Shown piece after piece: positions 18,470 to 27,609 of a stretch of 64,000 bases of DNA. A program made the translations under genes and the position numbers. The DNA lies in the NCBI RefSeq assembly GCF_051201625.1, contig NZ_CP179203.1:3410001-3474000 (forward strand). Reading direction: 5' to 3'. A model generated the notes under the pieces. It ran no database searches. It worked only from the letters and a program-made list of their open reading frames with translations, and had not been told where the DNA came from. Numbering within the stretch: the first letter of the stretch is position 1; each line of letters starts with the position of its first letter. The DNA comes from Shimia sp051201625. Its GTDB lineage: Bacteria > Pseudomonadota > Alphaproteobacteria > Rhodobacterales > Rhodobacteraceae.

Positions 18470-19282
18470 ATGCGCATTTACGCCATATGTGTCTACGTGT
18501 TCCTTTACACGCCCATAGCGATCATTGCGCTGTTTAGTTTTAGCGCAGGGCGCAGCGCCAGCCAGTTCGAGGGGTTTTCGACCCAGTGGTACGGGCGCGC
18601 GCTTTCCAATCCATTTGTGATGGACGCACTCGGTAACAGCCTTTTTGTGGCGCTCGTCTCAGCCAGTTTAGCCAGCGTCCTCGGTACGCTTGCCGCGGTG
18701 GGTTTGCAAGGGATCCGCGGTCCAGCCCGCGCTCTCTTTGATGCCATCATTTATATCGCCGTCATGATCCCCGGCATCGTCATCGGTATCGCTACGCTGA
18801 TAGCACTGGTCACGATTTTTGATGTGGTCAATCCATGGTTGGCCACCATTTGGTCCACAAGCGAAAAACCAATCAGACTGTCTATGGGCATGGGATCACT
18901 GATCGCCGCCCATACTATGTTTACGATGGCACTCGTCATCATTATCGTCCGGGCCCGCCTTTCCGGCATTGAGGGCGCCCTGAGCGAGGCATCGGCAGAC
19001 CTATATGCCACGCCGTTTGGCACGTTCAGCCAAATCACGCTACCGCTGATCGCGCCTGCAATTTTGGCAGGCTTCCTTCTCAGCTTCACGTTCAGCTTCG
19101 ATGATTTTATCATCGCGTTTTTTGTGGCTGGGTCCGAGACCACTTTGCCGATCTACATCTTCTCATCCATTCGTCGCGGCATCACCCCTGAGGTCAATGC
19201 AATCGGTACAATGGTAATGGTTGCTTCCCTGATCTTATTGGTGATCGCCCAGCTTATCCTGCGGCGTAGCACAAAATCATGA
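18470..19282 (+). CDS. ABC transporter permease (PotC-like)
   Basis: Second permease subunit, 270 residues and six predicted spans, with the EAA loop LSEASADLYATPFGTFSQIT. It starts six bases after the PotB-like gene, so the two are one transcription unit. Together with the ATPase and binding protein it completes a type I importer for a polyamine-like or other cationic small molecule. Confidence 0.88.
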   Translation: MRIYAICVYVFLYTPIAIIALFSFSAGRSASQFEGFSTQWYGRALSNPFVMDALGNSLFVALVSASLASVLGTLAAVGLQGIRGPARALFDAIIYIAVMIPGIVIGIATLIALVTIFDVVNPWLATIWSTSEKPIRLSMGMGSLIAAHTMFTMALVIIIVRARLSGIEGALSEASADLYATPFGTFSQITLPLIAPAILAGFLLSFTFSFDDFIIAFFVAGSETTLPIYIFSSIRRGITPEVNAIGTMVMVASLILLVIAQLILRRSTKS

Positions 19283-19305
19283 TTGCTATTTGAAAGGAAC
19301 GTAAA

Positions 19306-20064
19306 GTGCAGCTTGAAAACAAGGTCGCGTTTGTCACTGGAGCAGGGTCAGGCATCGGAGCTGCAGGTGCTATGGCTATGGCTCGGGAGGGTGCCCATGT
19401 TTTTGTCAGCGACCGTGACGGGGCCGCCGCCGCGACTGTAGTTGAGACTATTTCAGCCACAGGCCATGCGGCGACCGCCTTGACATTAGATGTCACCGAC
19501 GACACCGCGCTCACCTCAGCCATTTCGCAGGCGGTGGCTTTCAAAGGACGCATTGATATCCTGCACAGCCACGCGGGACTGCAAATCGAAGGCAAGCTGG
19601 AAGAAGTCGCAGTCGTGGATATGGATGCTTCGTGGAACTTGAACGTACGCGCCCATTTTGTTGCAGCCAAAGCGGCCATAGCGCCGATGCGCGCTCAAGG
19701 TGGCGGCAGTATCATCATCACATCGTCTAACTCCGGTGTGCAATACGACCGTGGAATGATCGCTTACGCTACGACCAAACATGCGATCCTTGCGATGACG
19801 CGCCAAATGGCAGCAGATTACGCAAAGGAAAACATCCGGTTCAACTCACTTTGTCCAGGATTCATTGACACCCCTTTCAACCGTGGCTTTGAGATCCAGA
19901 TGGGCGGACGTAAAAAACTGGATGAATATGTCGAAAACACTATCCCAATGGGCCGCTTTGGCACTGTTGAGGAAATCGCAGACAGCATCGTGTTTCTCGC
20001 CTCGGAAAGGTCATCCTTCATGACAGGACATGCTTTGGTGATTGATGGAGGTGAGTGCATTTGA
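19306..20064 (+). CDS. Short-chain dehydrogenase/reductase
   Basis: NAD(P)-dependent SDR of 252 residues. The cofactor motif TGAGSGIG is at residues 11-18 and the catalytic Tyr154 and Lys158 are in YATTK. The usual NNAG motif reads HSHAG here. The start is a GTG with AAGGA upstream, 23 bases after the transporter operon, so it is probably cotranscribed. A role in oxidising or reducing the imported compound is inferred from position. The second SDR that follows may catalyse a linked step. Confidence 0.85.
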   Translation: MQLENKVAFVTGAGSGIGAAGAMAMAREGAHVFVSDRDGAAAATVVETISATGHAATALTLDVTDDTALTSAISQAVAFKGRIDILHSHAGLQIEGKLEEVAVVDMDASWNLNVRAHFVAAKAAIAPMRAQGGGSIIITSSNSGVQYDRGMIAYATTKHAILAMTRQMAADYAKENIRFNSLCPGFIDTPFNRGFEIQMGGRKKLDEYVENTIPMGRFGTVEEIADSIVFLASERSSFMTGHALVIDGGECI

Positions 20065-20086
20065 ACTCAAAACGAAGGAGCTCCCT

Positions 20087-20869
20087 ATGAGCAAGAATTC
20101 CAAAAATCGGTTCGCAAAAAAAACTGTCGTTATAACGGGAGGTGCCGCAGGAATTGGCCGAACAACGGCTCTTGCTTTCGCCCGCGAGGGTGCAAGAGTG
20201 GTCATTCTTGATATTCAGGACCAAGCCGCGCAAGAAACACTGTCAATGATCAAAGAGGCAGGTGGCGTAGGGCATTTTTATCAGACAGATGTGTCTAAAT
20301 CAAAAGAAGTCGAGCGTGCCTTTGATGCGATCGGTGCAGATGTTGGTCGCTATGATATCTTGTTTAACCATGCAGGCACGATCATCGTCAAACCTCTGCA
20401 CGATAGCACAGAAGAGGACTACGACCGGTTGATGGACATCAATGTTCGCTCTGCGTTTTTGGTTTGTCGGCGCGCTCTGCCAGAAATGGTCGCGAATGGC
20501 GGCGGTTCTATTGTGATTACCGCGTCCATTGCATCCGAACTTGGCTATGCATTAGAAGCACTTTATTGCATGTCCAAAGGGGCTGTTCTGCAACTGGCGC
20601 GTACAATCGCTGTTGAATATCGAGAACAGGGAATCCGGTGTAATGCAGTCTGCCCGGGTTTCGTAAAAACTGCGCACGGCCTGCGCGAAATCGCAGAGTT
20701 GGATAATGCCGGACAAACATGGGAAGATGGTGATCTGGCTGCAACGCAAGGCCGCATTTGCGAACCCCAAGAAGTTGCAGCAGCAGTTACGTTTCTGGCT
20801 TCGGACGAGGCAAGTTTTGTAAATGGCCACGCACTCTATGTTGACAATGGCTGGTTTACGAAAGGCTGA
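20087..20869 (+). CDS. Short-chain dehydrogenase/reductase
   Basis: Second SDR of the cluster, about 260 residues, with TGGAAGIG at residues 17-24 and catalytic Tyr160 and Lys164 (YCMSK). Like its neighbour it has xHAG in place of NNAG, which hints at duplication and shared ancestry. The start follows AAGGAG, 22 bases after the first SDR. A frame open to 20042 was rejected because it begins at a TTG without a binding site. Confidence 0.85.
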   Translation: MSKNSKNRFAKKTVVITGGAAGIGRTTALAFAREGARVVILDIQDQAAQETLSMIKEAGGVGHFYQTDVSKSKEVERAFDAIGADVGRYDILFNHAGTIIVKPLHDSTEEDYDRLMDINVRSAFLVCRRALPEMVANGGGSIVITASIASELGYALEALYCMSKGAVLQLARTIAVEYREQGIRCNAVCPGFVKTAHGLREIAELDNAGQTWEDGDLAATQGRICEPQEVAAAVTFLASDEASFVNGHALYVDNGWFTKG

Positions 20870-21248
20870 TCTCCTCCCATTAGTCAAATCAAACCCTCGC
20901 GCGCCTGATCGAAAATTCAGGTTTAGGAAAGCCTCCAAATGAATGGGTTAGTCAGGGCAAGAAACACAATTTGGTCGAACCAATCGTCGAAGAAACTCTG
21001 TCAGCATAATAGACATTCGACTGGTCGGCAGTCTTCGCCATTTGGGATTCAATGCTGCGGTTAGTTTCTTTATTTACCAAGGCCAAATATGCGGACAAAC
21101 CCGACTTATGCAGATGCGGCTATTGCTGACGAAGAATTTTCCACGCTGCGAGCGCGCGCAGCAAGAAAAAAATTCACAGGTTGGAGCTCAGAAAAGACAT
21201 TCGCTGCGGTGTATGTGCCGAGCTCAGTGATGTGGACAAAGTTAACCT
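20870..21248. other. Intergenic region between the SDR and TetR genes
   Basis: About 380 bases between convergent genes. Open frames here (for example 21089-21382) overlap the TetR gene on the other strand and look like chance frames. No terminator hairpin was recognised. Confidence 0.4.
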
Positions 21249-21836
21249 TCAGGTTCGCGATATCAGCGTGGCTTCGGCAGTTTTCTTTAGTGTTTGCTCA
21301 TATACCGACTGCGACCAGCCACATTCACGCACTAAACGCTCCCAGTTTTCGACAGATAAGAGGGTCCATAGAAGGTCTGTAGCCGCCGCCTTTGTCAGTT
21401 CTTTTGTCAGATATCCATCGTCCGAGATGGCCTGTATTGCCGCTTCACATCCATGCTTGACTGCCTGCATTCGGTCGTCCCATGCTGCAGCCGCTTCCTT
21501 ATCGGTGTCGTACATGGCACGCAGTGCAACTGACATGCCATGTATCTCGGGGATGTAACTGCCCCACCCCTCGATGAAGGCATACAATCGCTCAATCCCT
21601 GAAGTTGAAGACCGGCTTTGTGCAAGCCGTTCGTCCACGTTCTTCACTGCATCAATATGGCGGGTAGTTGCCACGAGCAGCTCAGCTCGATTCGGAAAGT
21701 GCAGGTAGAGCGCCTGACGGCTAATGCCGGCCGCCTTCGCAATATCCGACATCCGAACAGCTTTATCCCCATTTTCCAATAAGTTCCACGTAACCTCGAG
21801 AATGCGGGATCTTGTATTAGTTGGCTCTCTTGACAT
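21249..21836 (-). CDS. TetR-family transcriptional repressor
   Basis: A 195-residue regulator with a TetR N-terminal helix-turn-helix (RILEVTWNLLENGDKAVRMS, then AAGISRQALYLHFPNRAEL). The C-terminal ligand-binding domain is not assignable. It is divergent from a two-gene operon, and the short gap between them holds a perfect 9-bp inverted repeat that is very likely its operator, so autoregulation plus control of the neighbours is expected. Confidence 0.9.
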   Translation of the reverse strand: MSREPTNTRSRILEVTWNLLENGDKAVRMSDIAKAAGISRQALYLHFPNRAELLVATTRHIDAVKNVDERLAQSRSSTSGIERLYAFIEGWGSYIPEIHGMSVALRAMYDTDKEAAAAWDDRMQAVKHGCEAAIQAISDDGYLTKELTKAAATDLLWTLLSVENWERLVRECGWSQSVYEQTLKKTAEATLISRT

Positions 21837-21838
21837 GA

Positions 21839-21877
21839 TGTAAAGTTATGCCTATTTGTCATGATGTCAACTTTACA
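21839..21877. promoter_or_regulatory. Probable TetR operator (inverted repeat)
   Basis: The arms TGTAAAGTT (21839-21847) and AACTTTACA (21869-21877) are exact reverse complements separated by 21 bases. They start two bases upstream of the TetR start codon and lie in the divergent promoter region. TetR repressors typically bind such symmetric sites, so repression of both genes is inferred. Confidence 0.6.
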
Positions 21878-21922
21878 CCGTGTCAAGCAAATTGCTGGTG
21901 CAGAAATCGCAGGAGAACAAAA

Positions 21923-22552
21923 GTGAAAGTTATCATATTTGGAGCCACAGGCAGTGTAGGTCATTTGGCCGTGAAGGAACTTCTCAAGGCCGGCCACGAG
22001 GTTACGGCCTTTGCCCGCAAGACCAAAAAACTTAGCTTGACTGATCCCAAGCTATTTCGGGTCGCGGGCGATGCATTGAACGCAAAAGATGTTCTCGCCG
22101 CAATCGAAGGTCATGATGCCGTTGTCATTACACTTGGCGCTGGCATGTCGCGCAAAAGCGTCATTCGCTCGCAAGGTACCCTGAATGTTATCAAGGCCAT
22201 GCAGGCGCACGGCGTCAAGCGTCTGATTTGTCAGTCTACGCTTGGCGCTCGTGAAAGCTGGTCCAATCTGAACTTCTGGTGGAAGCGAGTGATGTTCGGT
22301 GCGCTTTTGGCCCCGGTCTTCCGTGATCATGAGTTGCAAGAACACCTGGTCGAGGCAAGCGGTCTCGACTGGACGATTGTGCGCCCTGCAGCTTTCACAG
22401 ACGGTGCCAGCCGGCGACCTGTTATCGAAGATGTGCCGATCAGCGCTCGCGGCCTTGATCTCAAGATCTCGCGCAGTGAACTGGCTCGTTTCCTGACCCG
22501 GCAGATTGTCGATCCGACTTATCTTGGTCGTGCCGTCGGTTTGTCGAGCTGA
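21923..22552 (+). CDS. NAD(P)-binding protein, NmrA/atypical SDR type
   Basis: A 209-residue Rossmann protein of the NAD(P)H-binding (NmrA-like/atypical SDR) group. The cofactor motif GATGSVG is at residues 7-13. It lacks the classical YxxxK dyad, as usual in this group, so it could be a reductase or a redox sensor. The start is a GTG seven bases after AGGAG. An in-frame ATG at 21848 would place the start inside the operator and gives no family match. The next gene overlaps by one base. Confidence 0.82.
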   Translation: MKVIIFGATGSVGHLAVKELLKAGHEVTAFARKTKKLSLTDPKLFRVAGDALNAKDVLAAIEGHDAVVITLGAGMSRKSVIRSQGTLNVIKAMQAHGVKRLICQSTLGARESWSNLNFWWKRVMFGALLAPVFRDHELQEHLVEASGLDWTIVRPAAFTDGASRRPVIEDVPISARGLDLKISRSELARFLTRQIVDPTYLGRAVGLSS

Positions 22553-23037
22553 TGGGGGTCGAAATGGTGATTTGGATTCTTATGGTTGCCGGCCTTTTGA
22601 TGGCGCTGATCTCTGGCGTATTCTTGAGCTTTTCGGATTTCGTGATGAGGGGTTTGGTCCAAGCGTCCGGTACAGCCGGGGCCGCGGCCATGGTCGGTCT
22701 TAACCGCACAGTTTATCGGTCGATTTTCATGGTGTTGTTCATGGGACTTCTGCTCGGGTCAGCAGCCCTGTCTGTGTTGGCACTTTGGAAAATGGACGAC
22801 ACAGCGTCGTATCTCGTTGTGGCTGGCGCGTTGAGTTATATCTTTGGCGTTGCTGCTGTAACAGGCATTGGAAACATTCCGTTGAACAAACACCTCGACG
22901 CAATGTCTGAGCGTTCCGGCGACATGGCGATCTATTGGACGAGCTATGCACAGCGCTGGACGTGGCTAAACCACATAAGGACCGCCTCGTCAGCCTTCGC
23001 CGCATTTTCCTGGCTTACTGCCGCTACTCTGCTTTGA
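22552..23037 (+). CDS. DUF1772 (anthrone-oxygenase-like) membrane protein
   Basis: A 161-residue membrane protein with four hydrophobic segments and the DUF1772 signature (GIGNIPLNKHLDAM, where the family usually has NVPLN). The domain is named after anthrone oxygenases, but most bacterial members have no known reaction. Its ATG overlaps the stop of the NAD(P)-binding gene by one base, so the two are coupled and share the TetR control region. Confidence 0.85.
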   Translation: MGVEMVIWILMVAGLLMALISGVFLSFSDFVMRGLVQASGTAGAAAMVGLNRTVYRSIFMVLFMGLLLGSAALSVLALWKMDDTASYLVVAGALSYIFGVAAVTGIGNIPLNKHLDAMSERSGDMAIYWTSYAQRWTWLNHIRTASSAFAAFSWLTAATLL

Positions 23038-23050
23038 GCAGTGCGAACAA

Positions 23051-23077
23051 GCCGGGTGGGCTATCGACTCGCCCGGC
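23051..23077 (+). terminator. Possible terminator hairpin after the DUF1772 gene
   Basis: A 10-bp stem GCCGGGTGGG / CTCGCCCGGC, including two G-T pairs, closes a 7-base loop 13 bases after the stop. Only a weak T-containing tract follows, so termination strength is uncertain. Confidence 0.45.
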
Positions 23078-23288
23078 TCTTGCCAAGTTATCCTGTTTGG
23101 GCTCAGCACTGCCGTGAACTGCAACATGCACTAATCACGCTTATGCAGACATAGCCACCAGTTCGCTCCGTGCACAGCAATTTCCAATTTCAACGGACCA
23201 AATTCAATTAGCCAAAGCTGCACCTGATTAAACCGATGCCCTCAAGTTGTGTCTCAATATGTGTTTGGAAACGGCTGTTTTGGGATGG

Positions 23289-23972
23289 TTAACTTAAAGT
23301 CTCCAACACCGATATAGCAACAGCGGTCGATGAGGCTGGATTTTGCCCTGTAATCAAATTACCGTCTTTTTGGATGTTTGATACCCAATCGTCGCCCTTC
23401 GAAAAAAGCCCGCCACGATCTAACAAGATGTCTTCTACCAAGAATGGGACCACTTTGGTTAAGCCGACGGCATCTTCCTCCGTATTGGTAAAGCCAGTAA
23501 CTTTGCGGCCTTTTACAATGTGTTCGCCATTTGTATCTTTGGTATTAGCCAACGCAATGGATGCGTGGCAGACGGCTGAGACAACTTTGTCCGCAGCCCA
23601 AAAATCTTCGATCAGGCTGATGGAATGTGTATTATCGACCAGATCCCACAATGGACCGTGGCCACCCGGATAAAACACACCATCAAAATTAGACGCGTTG
23701 ACGTCAGCCAATTTTATTGTGTTCGCAAGAGCCGTATTTGCTGCTTCATCTGCTCGAAAACGTTTGGTATCTTCTGTTTGAAAGCCTTCCTCATTGCTTT
23801 TTGGATCTAATGGGGGATGTCCACCTTTAGGCGATGCAAGTGTGAGCTCAACGCCACCATCCAAAAACACGTAATACGGTGCAGCAAATTCTTCTAACCA
23901 GAAACCGGTCTTTTCACCTGTGTCACCAAGCATATCGTGCGAAGTTAGTACCATCAAAATTTTCTTAGTCAT
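23289..23972 (-). CDS. DJ-1/PfpI (Hsp31-like) family protein
   Basis: A 228-residue class I glutamine-amidotransferase-like protein of the DJ-1/PfpI superfamily, close to Hsp31-type chaperones/glyoxalases. The nucleophile elbow AVCHASIAL contains Cys135 followed by His136, and GEKTGFWLEE supplies the conserved acidic residue. Members act in stress defence, including methylglyoxal detoxification, but the exact activity cannot be read here. The start at MTKKILM has AGGA upstream. A broken LysR gene lies divergently next to it and was probably its regulator. Confidence 0.85.
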   Translation of the reverse strand: MTKKILMVLTSHDMLGDTGEKTGFWLEEFAAPYYVFLDGGVELTLASPKGGHPPLDPKSNEEGFQTEDTKRFRADEAANTALANTIKLADVNASNFDGVFYPGGHGPLWDLVDNTHSISLIEDFWAADKVVSAVCHASIALANTKDTNGEHIVKGRKVTGFTNTEEDAVGLTKVVPFLVEDILLDRGGLFSKGDDWVSNIQKDGNLITGQNPASSTAVAISVLETLS

Positions 23973-24095
23973 TTGTATCCTGTGCGAGGTCATGAGATTA
24001 CAGGCCTGTAATCCCTTCACTTGAGAGCGCTATCAATTATCGTTGGTTTACTACAAGTACTATATTCGCCAACACAACTTTATACCGCTCCAACA

Positions 24096-24311
24096 ATGGG
24101 TAACAAGATGTCGATCTGGGATGGCGCAGAAGAATTTGTTATGGTGGCGCTTACCGGTGGCTTCAGCATTTCCGCCCTCCGTCTAGATGTTTCGACCTCA
24201 CATGTGTCACGGCGGGTTAAATCACTTCAGAACCGTTTAGGTGTAAAACTGCTTGCGGAACCAAGGTCTCATTTGAGGAAACAAGCACCGATCAGGTGTC
24301 AGGAGCTATAA
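24096..24311 (+). pseudogene. LysR-type regulator, truncated N-terminal fragment
   Basis: The frame encodes the start of a LysR helix-turn-helix domain (MSIWDGAEEFVMVALTGGFS, then STSHVSRRVKSLQNRLGVKL) and then leaves the family pattern and stops after about 70 residues. Full LysR proteins have about 300 residues. Immediately after VKL another frame reads an unrelated-looking C-terminal stretch up to a stop at 24361, as if a deletion joined two genes. Divergence from the DJ-1 gene is the standard LysR-target arrangement. Confidence 0.7.
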
Positions 24312-24370
24312 GGTATCGTGCCTTACCTTTTGGCATTTATACTTTCTATGTTGGTGACTAGTCTGGTTCT

Positions 24371-25543
24371 ATGGACGTAATTGATGATCTCAATCACTGG
24401 ATGATGACCGAGGGCCGTTGCGCGAACGATCCCATAAAGGTGGTTTCGCACTTCTGCGTGACTTTGAATGACGCGGGCGTCCCTCTCTGGCGTGTGAATA
24501 TCGGCCAGCGTTTTGCCAATCCGCTACTCATAGCGTGGGGTTTAGTCTGGACGCCAGACGGCACGGAAAGCTACGACGTCACTCATGCACGTATGCTTAC
24601 AGACAGTTATGTGGGAAGCGCGTTCGAATATATCTTGAAAAATCAGCGGCCTCTGCACAAGAGCCTGCGCGGTCTTGATCCAGAAAAAGACCACGTTTCC
24701 TATCTCGAATTCGCAGCGGCGGGGGGCACCGATTATTACGCAACCTTGTTAGATTATGGTGATCGTTCACAACACGGCTGCACATTTGCAACCCAATCAA
24801 CAAATGGATTTTCACCCAAACACTTGGAAATGATCGAAGCTGCCAAACCCGGACTAGCTTCGGCAATGGAACCAGTGACGATGCGAAAATCTACAAAAAG
24901 CCTCCTTCGCACGTACCTTGGGGACGGACCCAGCGAAGCGGTTTGGAATGGCTCCATCCAACGCGGAGAACGTAAAACTCTTGAAGCCGTTGTGCTGTTC
25001 TCCGATTTACGTGGTTTTACAGCGCTCACTGACGGCTACGGCGAGAGCGAAGTCTTCGACGCTCTGGATTGCTATTTCGACGTCGTAGTACAGTCGGTCG
25101 AGGAAATGGGTGGGGACGTATTAAAGTTCATGGGTGACGGCATTTTGTCTATCTTCCCAATTCAGGTGACTGCCGATCGACCGCACCAGTGCACTCAGGC
25201 GGCACTCGCAGCAAGGAGAGTGCTCGTCGGGTTAGCTGCGCTCAACGACAAACGCACAAAGGCAAGCAAGCCACCTCTTGACATCGGCATCGGCATCAAT
25301 GTTGGACAAGTCAGCTACGGTAATATCGGCAGCCCCGGCAGGCTGGACTTCACGGTTTTAGGCAGTGCAGTCAATGTCGCCAGCAGGATCGAAGTTTTGA
25401 CCAAATCGATCGGGCACCGAGTACTTGCAACCAAAGCAATTGCTGAGACATCCCCTGACCTGTTTAAGGCGTGCGGGTCGCACGAGGTTCGTGGGATTGC
25501 GCACTCAATCGATCTTTTCAACCTCACTGAGCCTGATCCCTGA
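24371..25543 (+). CDS. Class III adenylate/guanylate cyclase domain protein
   Basis: A 390-residue protein with a C-terminal class III nucleotide cyclase domain (residues about 205-385). The metal-binding aspartates are Asp212 in LFSDLRGF and Asp256 in KFMGDG, and Lys252 before the second suggests an ATP-type pocket. VLGSAVNVASRIE is the helix with the transition-state asparagine and arginine. The first 200 residues form a sensor-like region that I do not recognise, and there is no signal peptide or membrane segment. No phosphodiesterase or partner lies next to it. Confidence 0.88.
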   Translation: MDVIDDLNHWMMTEGRCANDPIKVVSHFCVTLNDAGVPLWRVNIGQRFANPLLIAWGLVWTPDGTESYDVTHARMLTDSYVGSAFEYILKNQRPLHKSLRGLDPEKDHVSYLEFAAAGGTDYYATLLDYGDRSQHGCTFATQSTNGFSPKHLEMIEAAKPGLASAMEPVTMRKSTKSLLRTYLGDGPSEAVWNGSIQRGERKTLEAVVLFSDLRGFTALTDGYGESEVFDALDCYFDVVVQSVEEMGGDVLKFMGDGILSIFPIQVTADRPHQCTQAALAARRVLVGLAALNDKRTKASKPPLDIGIGINVGQVSYGNIGSPGRLDFTVLGSAVNVASRIEVLTKSIGHRVLATKAIAETSPDLFKACGSHEVRGIAHSIDLFNLTEPDP

Positions 25544-25790
25544 CATTTAAATAAATTAAGTAAGAAGTGTTCCTCGCGATGAACCAATATTCGTCGCACT
25601 GAGAAACATGGTGGCTTTTGTGCTCAAATCTGCCATTTACTGCGGTCGCTGGCGAGAACAGATGTGCGGGCGTAACACCATTTTGCTGCTTGTCAATCGA
25701 TGGCTGCTTTCATCACCGCGTTCCAAATTGGCTGTCAATTCGTCTCGTTCAAAATATCAATCCATATTCAGGGTGCCGAAAACGGACCCC

Positions 25791-27323
25791 TCATATATCC
25801 AACTTGTGAAGTTCCCGCCGCATAATCTTGCCAGTGCTTGTCTTGGGGACGTCACGAACAAATTGGATTTTACGTGGGCATTTATAAGCGGCTAGAGTTT
25901 CCCGACAGAACGAGATCATCTCGTCTTCAGTGCTTGTCATCCCGGTTTTCAGGACAACATAGGCTTTCGCTATTTCACCTTTAAGCTCGTCAGGTAGCTT
26001 GCCAACAGCAGCAAGCGCAACAGCAGGATGTGCTGCCAACACCCGTTCGATTTCAGCTGGGTAGACGTTGTAACCACCTGTCAGGATCATATCTTTTTTG
26101 CGGTCCACGATATAGACGCAACCATCCGCGTCCATTGTCCCGAGATCGCCTGTGTGCAACCAGCCATCCGGTTCCAGCGCCTCGCGGGTTTTTTCATCAT
26201 CATTAAAATATCCCATCATCACGATGGGGCCACGGACCATCAGTTCACCGACTTCGCCGCGCCGCATCGTTTTGGCCGCATTGTCTGCATCGGCAATCCG
26301 CAATTCGCAGTAAGGCAGCGCACAGCCTATTGATCCATGTTTGTTGGTGCCATAGAGCGGATGCGTTGACCCTAGACCGGCAATCTCGGTCATGCCCCAA
26401 AGCTCGATCAAAGGCACTTTGAACGCAGCCTCAACCGACTCCATTGTGGCAACTGGCATGGTTTGGCCACCAACATAGCAGCGCGTCAGGCTCGACAGAT
26501 CGGCATCTTTGAGAGTGGGACAGTTCAGCATGAACATATACATTGCGGGAACGCCGTCGAAGATAGTTGCTTTGTGCGCTGCGATATCGGCAAAGACCAG
26601 ATCTGCGTCAAATGTACGATGCAGCACTAATTTGCTGCCAAACATCATCATACTCATCATGATAACATTGGCATACACATGCGGGCATGGCAGGGCGCTG
26701 ACCACACAATCCAGTTCGCCACGCATCTGCATCTGGCTGGTCATAGCCCCATTGGTTATCACCGCTCGGTGCGATTGCATCGCGCCCTTAGGGTGACCAG
26801 TTGTGCCCGAAGTATACCCAATCGTTGACAAGGCACCGGGATCCACATCTGTCGGTTCAGGAGCAGGAATATTGGCCGCAATCAACGCATCGAAAGACAC
26901 AACACCGTCCTCAAATTCGTTGCCAAAAGAAATGATGGCGCGCACATCTGAAACTTCTTTAACGCCCATGATACCGGCCACTTTTTCCGGCGAGGCAATT
27001 ATTGCTTTAGCACCACAATCCCTTACGACGTATTCTATTTCATTAGGCGTTAACATTGTGTTAACCGGATTGATGACCGCGCCAAGGCGGGCAATTGCGT
27101 AATAGCTGACAATCCACTGCCACGAATTTGAAGCATAGAGTGTGACCGTGTCGCTAGACGATATACCTAAATCACTCAACCCACCTGCCGCGCGTTCGAC
27201 CAGATCGTGGATTTCATTGAATGAGAATGTTTTGCCCTCAAAAACAAGGGCATCTTTATCAGAGAACTTTACCGCTGCAGCGGCTGGAATTTGACCGATA
27301 TGTTGAAGCATTCTATCTCCCAC
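25791..27323 (-). CDS. AMP-dependent acyl-CoA synthetase/ligase
   Basis: Adenylate-forming ligase of 510 residues that activates a carboxylic acid to its CoA thioester. The P-loop-like motif IGYTSGTTGHPKGAM, the middle motif LIELWGMTEIAGLG, the hinge GWLHTGDLGTMD and the C-terminal catalytic lysine region STGKIMRREL are all present. The chain length or aromatic nature of the acid cannot be told. It stands alone, flanked by the cyclase and by the molybdenum cofactor genes. Confidence 0.9.
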   Translation of the reverse strand: MGDRMLQHIGQIPAAAAVKFSDKDALVFEGKTFSFNEIHDLVERAAGGLSDLGISSSDTVTLYASNSWQWIVSYYAIARLGAVINPVNTMLTPNEIEYVVRDCGAKAIIASPEKVAGIMGVKEVSDVRAIISFGNEFEDGVVSFDALIAANIPAPEPTDVDPGALSTIGYTSGTTGHPKGAMQSHRAVITNGAMTSQMQMRGELDCVVSALPCPHVYANVIMMSMMMFGSKLVLHRTFDADLVFADIAAHKATIFDGVPAMYMFMLNCPTLKDADLSSLTRCYVGGQTMPVATMESVEAAFKVPLIELWGMTEIAGLGSTHPLYGTNKHGSIGCALPYCELRIADADNAAKTMRRGEVGELMVRGPIVMMGYFNDDEKTREALEPDGWLHTGDLGTMDADGCVYIVDRKKDMILTGGYNVYPAEIERVLAAHPAVALAAVGKLPDELKGEIAKAYVVLKTGMTSTEDEMISFCRETLAAYKCPRKIQFVRDVPKTSTGKIMRRELHKLDI

Positions 27324-27609
27324 ACTTGAAATTATCTAATCTTTGTTTCAGCAGTGATCATCTTCGCAGAATTTTACAAATTTTCGCCGTCCATTAGTAT
27401 CTGTTTGCACCACTGAAAATAGCACTGTTTCCGCCAGTTTGTCTCGGTGAAAAATGGGATAGAAAGCAAACGGTAAAAACCTAAACCACAAAGACATACG
27501 CAACACGATAGATCTCTCTTGGGATGATTTTTAATCTTCCAAAAAACAGCGCTTTAAACAGATTTTTTATCCCAGATTTACGCTATGAAAATACTCAGCT
27601 GTCCCACAC

